Assembly: GCA_900319075.1 (NCBI GenBank)
Contig: ONMZ01000006.1
Span: 1-64,000, forward strand
DNA: 64,000 nucleotides
Direction of reading: 5' to 3'
Origin: an uncultured Eubacteriales bacterium
Lineage (GTDB): Bacteria; Bacillota; Clostridia; Oscillospirales; Ruminococcaceae
Positions 62,494 to 64,000 of this stretch are shown in pieces. The notes under the pieces were generated by a model. That model was not told the origin of the DNA and searched no databases. It worked only from the letters and a program-made list of their open reading frames with translations. Position 1 is the stretch's first letter. Every line of letters begins with the position of its first letter. The translations under genes were made by a program, and so were the position numbers.

Positions 62494-64000
62494 ATGAAAC
62501 AACGATTTGATGTAACGGGGATGACCTGTTCCGCCTGCAGCGCAAGGGTAGAAAAGGCTGTAAAAAAGCTTGAAGGCGCAAACGATGTACAGGTCAACCT
62601 GCTCACCGCAAGCATGAATGTGGATTACGACCCTGATAAGCTTGACGAAAGCGGGATCATCTCGGCGGTGACAAAAGCCGGCTACGGAGCAAGGGTAAAA
62701 GGCGAGGCCGGCAGAAAAGCCTCCCACACACCTCAGGGTCCCACACCTGCCGAGGAGGCACGAAGGGCTATGAAGTCACGGACAATCTGGTCCTTTGTAC
62801 TGCTGATCCCCCTTATGTACATCTCTATGGGGCATATGGCAGGGCTTCCCCTCCCCTTTTTCCTTGAGGGAAAGGAAAACAGCGTAAGCTACGCCTTTGC
62901 ACAGTTCCTGCTGTGCCTGCCTGTGGCATATATCAATTCATTCTACTACACAAGAGGCTGGAAAAACATCTTCCGCCTTTCTCCGAATATGGATTCACTT
63001 ATCGCCGTTGGCTCCACAGCGTCGGTGGTTTACGGCATATTCGGCATCTTTATGATGAGCTATGGTATTTCCCACGGGGATATGGAAACGGTTGAGCGTT
63101 ACCGCCACGATCTTTATTTTGAATCTGCGGTGATGATACTTACCCTTGTTGACCTGGGCAAGTACCTTGAGGCAAGGTCAAAAAGCAAGACCGGCAGTGC
63201 AATTTCCGCCCTTATGGATCTTTCACCGAAAAGCGCCTCGGTGGAGCGTGAGGGGACGGTGCAGCGGATCCCTGTGGAGGAGCTTGAAAAGGGCGACATA
63301 GTCGTAATAAAAGCCGGTGAAAGTATCCCCTGCGACGGAGTGGTGGTCTTTGGATCCGCTTCGGTGGATCAGTCAGCCATAACCGGCGAGAGCATACCCG
63401 TTGAAAAAAGCACCGGTGACAAGGTCATCAGCGCAACGATAAACAAAAGCGGTTTTGTGAAAATAAAAGCTACCCGTGTGGGGGACGAGACCACCCTTTC
63501 GGGAATAATCCGGCTGGTGGAGGAGGCCTCCTCATCAAAGGCGCCTATTGCAAAGCTTGCGGATAAGATCGCAGGATTTTTCGTTCCCGTGGTCATGGGT
63601 ATCGCCCTTGTTACCGCTCTGGTGTGGCTGCTTGTGTGGCAAAGTGCAGAATTTGCACTTTCCTGTGCTATCTGCGTGCTGGTGATCTCCTGTCCCTGCG
63701 CTTTGGGGCTTGCTACTCCTGTGGCAATAATGGTGGGCACTGGCAAGGGTGCAGAAAACGGGATCCTCATAAAATCCGGCGAGGCACTTGAGACCCTTTG
63801 CAAAGCAGATACGGTGGTGCTTGATAAAACAGGTACCGTTACATGGGGAAAGCCCCGTGTAACAGAGGTCTGCGCTGTAAACGCAGACAAACAGGAGCTT
63901 TTGCAGATCGCCTGCTCTCTTGAAAACCGCAGCGAACACCCCCTTGCAAAAGCGGTGTGCGACTATTGCAAGGATATAGAGCTTTTGCCTGTAACGGACT
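62494..64000 (+). CDS. copA: Copper-exporting P-type ATPase, partial (cut by window end)
   Basis: The first 502 residues of a P1B-type ATPase are present. One N-terminal heavy-metal-associated domain has the GMTCSACSARVEK motif, then come membrane helices, the actuator loop TGES in AITGESIPVEK, the transmembrane copper site SCPCALGLATP and the phosphorylation motif DKTGTVT. The nucleotide-binding domain begins with SEHPLAKAV and continues beyond 64000. CPC identifies the Cu(I) subtype. AAAGG lies rather far (about 13 bases) from the ATG. It is in an operon with csoR. Confidence 0.95.
   Translation, partial: MKQRFDVTGMTCSACSARVEKAVKKLEGANDVQVNLLTASMNVDYDPDKLDESGIISAVTKAGYGARVKGEAGRKASHTPQGPTPAEEARRAMKSRTIWSFVLLIPLMYISMGHMAGLPLPFFLEGKENSVSYAFAQFLLCLPVAYINSFYYTRGWKNIFRLSPNMDSLIAVGSTASVVYGIFGIFMMSYGISHGDMETVERYRHDLYFESAVMILTLVDLGKYLEARSKSKTGSAISALMDLSPKSASVEREGTVQRIPVEELEKGDIVVIKAGESIPCDGVVVFGSASVDQSAITGESIPVEKSTGDKVISATINKSGFVKIKATRVGDETTLSGIIRLVEEASSSKAPIAKLADKIAGFFVPVVMGIALVTALVWLLVWQSAEFALSCAICVLVISCPCALGLATPVAIMVGTGKGAENGILIKSGEALETLCKADTVVLDKTGTVTWGKPRVTEVCAVNADKQELLQIACSLENRSEHPLAKAVCDYCKDIELLPVTD

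Noticed and set aside
1..64000. CRISPR arrays, tRNA or rRNA genes, insertion sequences with transposase
   Set aside because: I looked for regularly spaced repeats, tRNA arms and transposase motifs and found none; the only stable-RNA gene I can support is rnpB plus one candidate small RNA.

Overview
The window is about 64 kb of a mid-GC Firmicutes chromosome, most likely a cellulolytic Ruminococcus-like member of the Oscillospiraceae. The evidence is a membrane-anchored GH5 cellulase, a type I pullulanase, glycogen phosphorylase, a FemX-type peptidoglycan branching enzyme, class A RNase P RNA, Gram-positive Shine-Dalgarno sequences (AGGAGG) and sigma-A promoters with 16-18 bp spacers. The genus is inferred from gene content and protein flavour; no 16S gene is present.

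Layout. 1-674: no protein gene; an array of near-perfect hairpins framed by a long inverted repeat. 666-2792: a short-chain dehydrogenase, a sugar-type nucleotidyltransferase and a 57-residue membrane protein. 3124-6516: leucine operon leuC-orf128-leuD-leuB. 7294-12037: LacI regulator and a carbohydrate ABC importer (lipoprotein plus two permeases, no ATPase). 12049-19055 (minus): a compact nine-gene phage packaging and head module (TerS, TerL, portal, protease, capsid, three small connector-like proteins, hub-like protein) with no integrase, lysis, tape-measure or replication genes. 19482-26640: glycogen phosphorylase, a PD-(D/E)XK-like protein, a degenerate D,D-carboxypeptidase homologue, a cupin, cysK and trmO. 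26680-32394 (minus): five genes, mraY-like, flippase-like, pssA, psd, pulA. 32714-44529: mostly envelope genes (FemX, VanY-like peptidase, a three-domain acyltransferase/CapA/SGNH protein, S11 D,D-carboxypeptidase, CBS protein, lipoprotein) together with an RHH-regulator/clpB operon. 44654-52499: ilvB, an AI-2E family transporter, a candidate small RNA, a small membrane exporter, a lipid kinase, rnpB and the GH5 cellulase. 52638-54967: PadR-controlled envelope operon (PadR, DUF1700, DUF4097-like, PspC). 54975-61949 (minus): pta, a palindromic element, and yfhO-bceA-bceB. 62044-64000: csoR and copA, the latter cut by the window end.

Themes. Alpha- and beta-glucan use (GH5, ABC importer, GlgP, PulA) and cell-envelope building or remodelling dominate. 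The items most worth a second look are the stripped-down capsid module with its flanking TTGTTGCA motif array, the hairpin array at the left end, the acyltransferase-CapA-SGNH fusion whose best start is followed by an in-frame TGA, the S11 peptidase homologue that has lost its catalytic Ser and Lys, the RHH-clpB operon with a two-turn direct-repeat operator, and an orphan promoter-to-terminator transcript at 47956-48103. All family assignments come from reading motifs; no database search was run.
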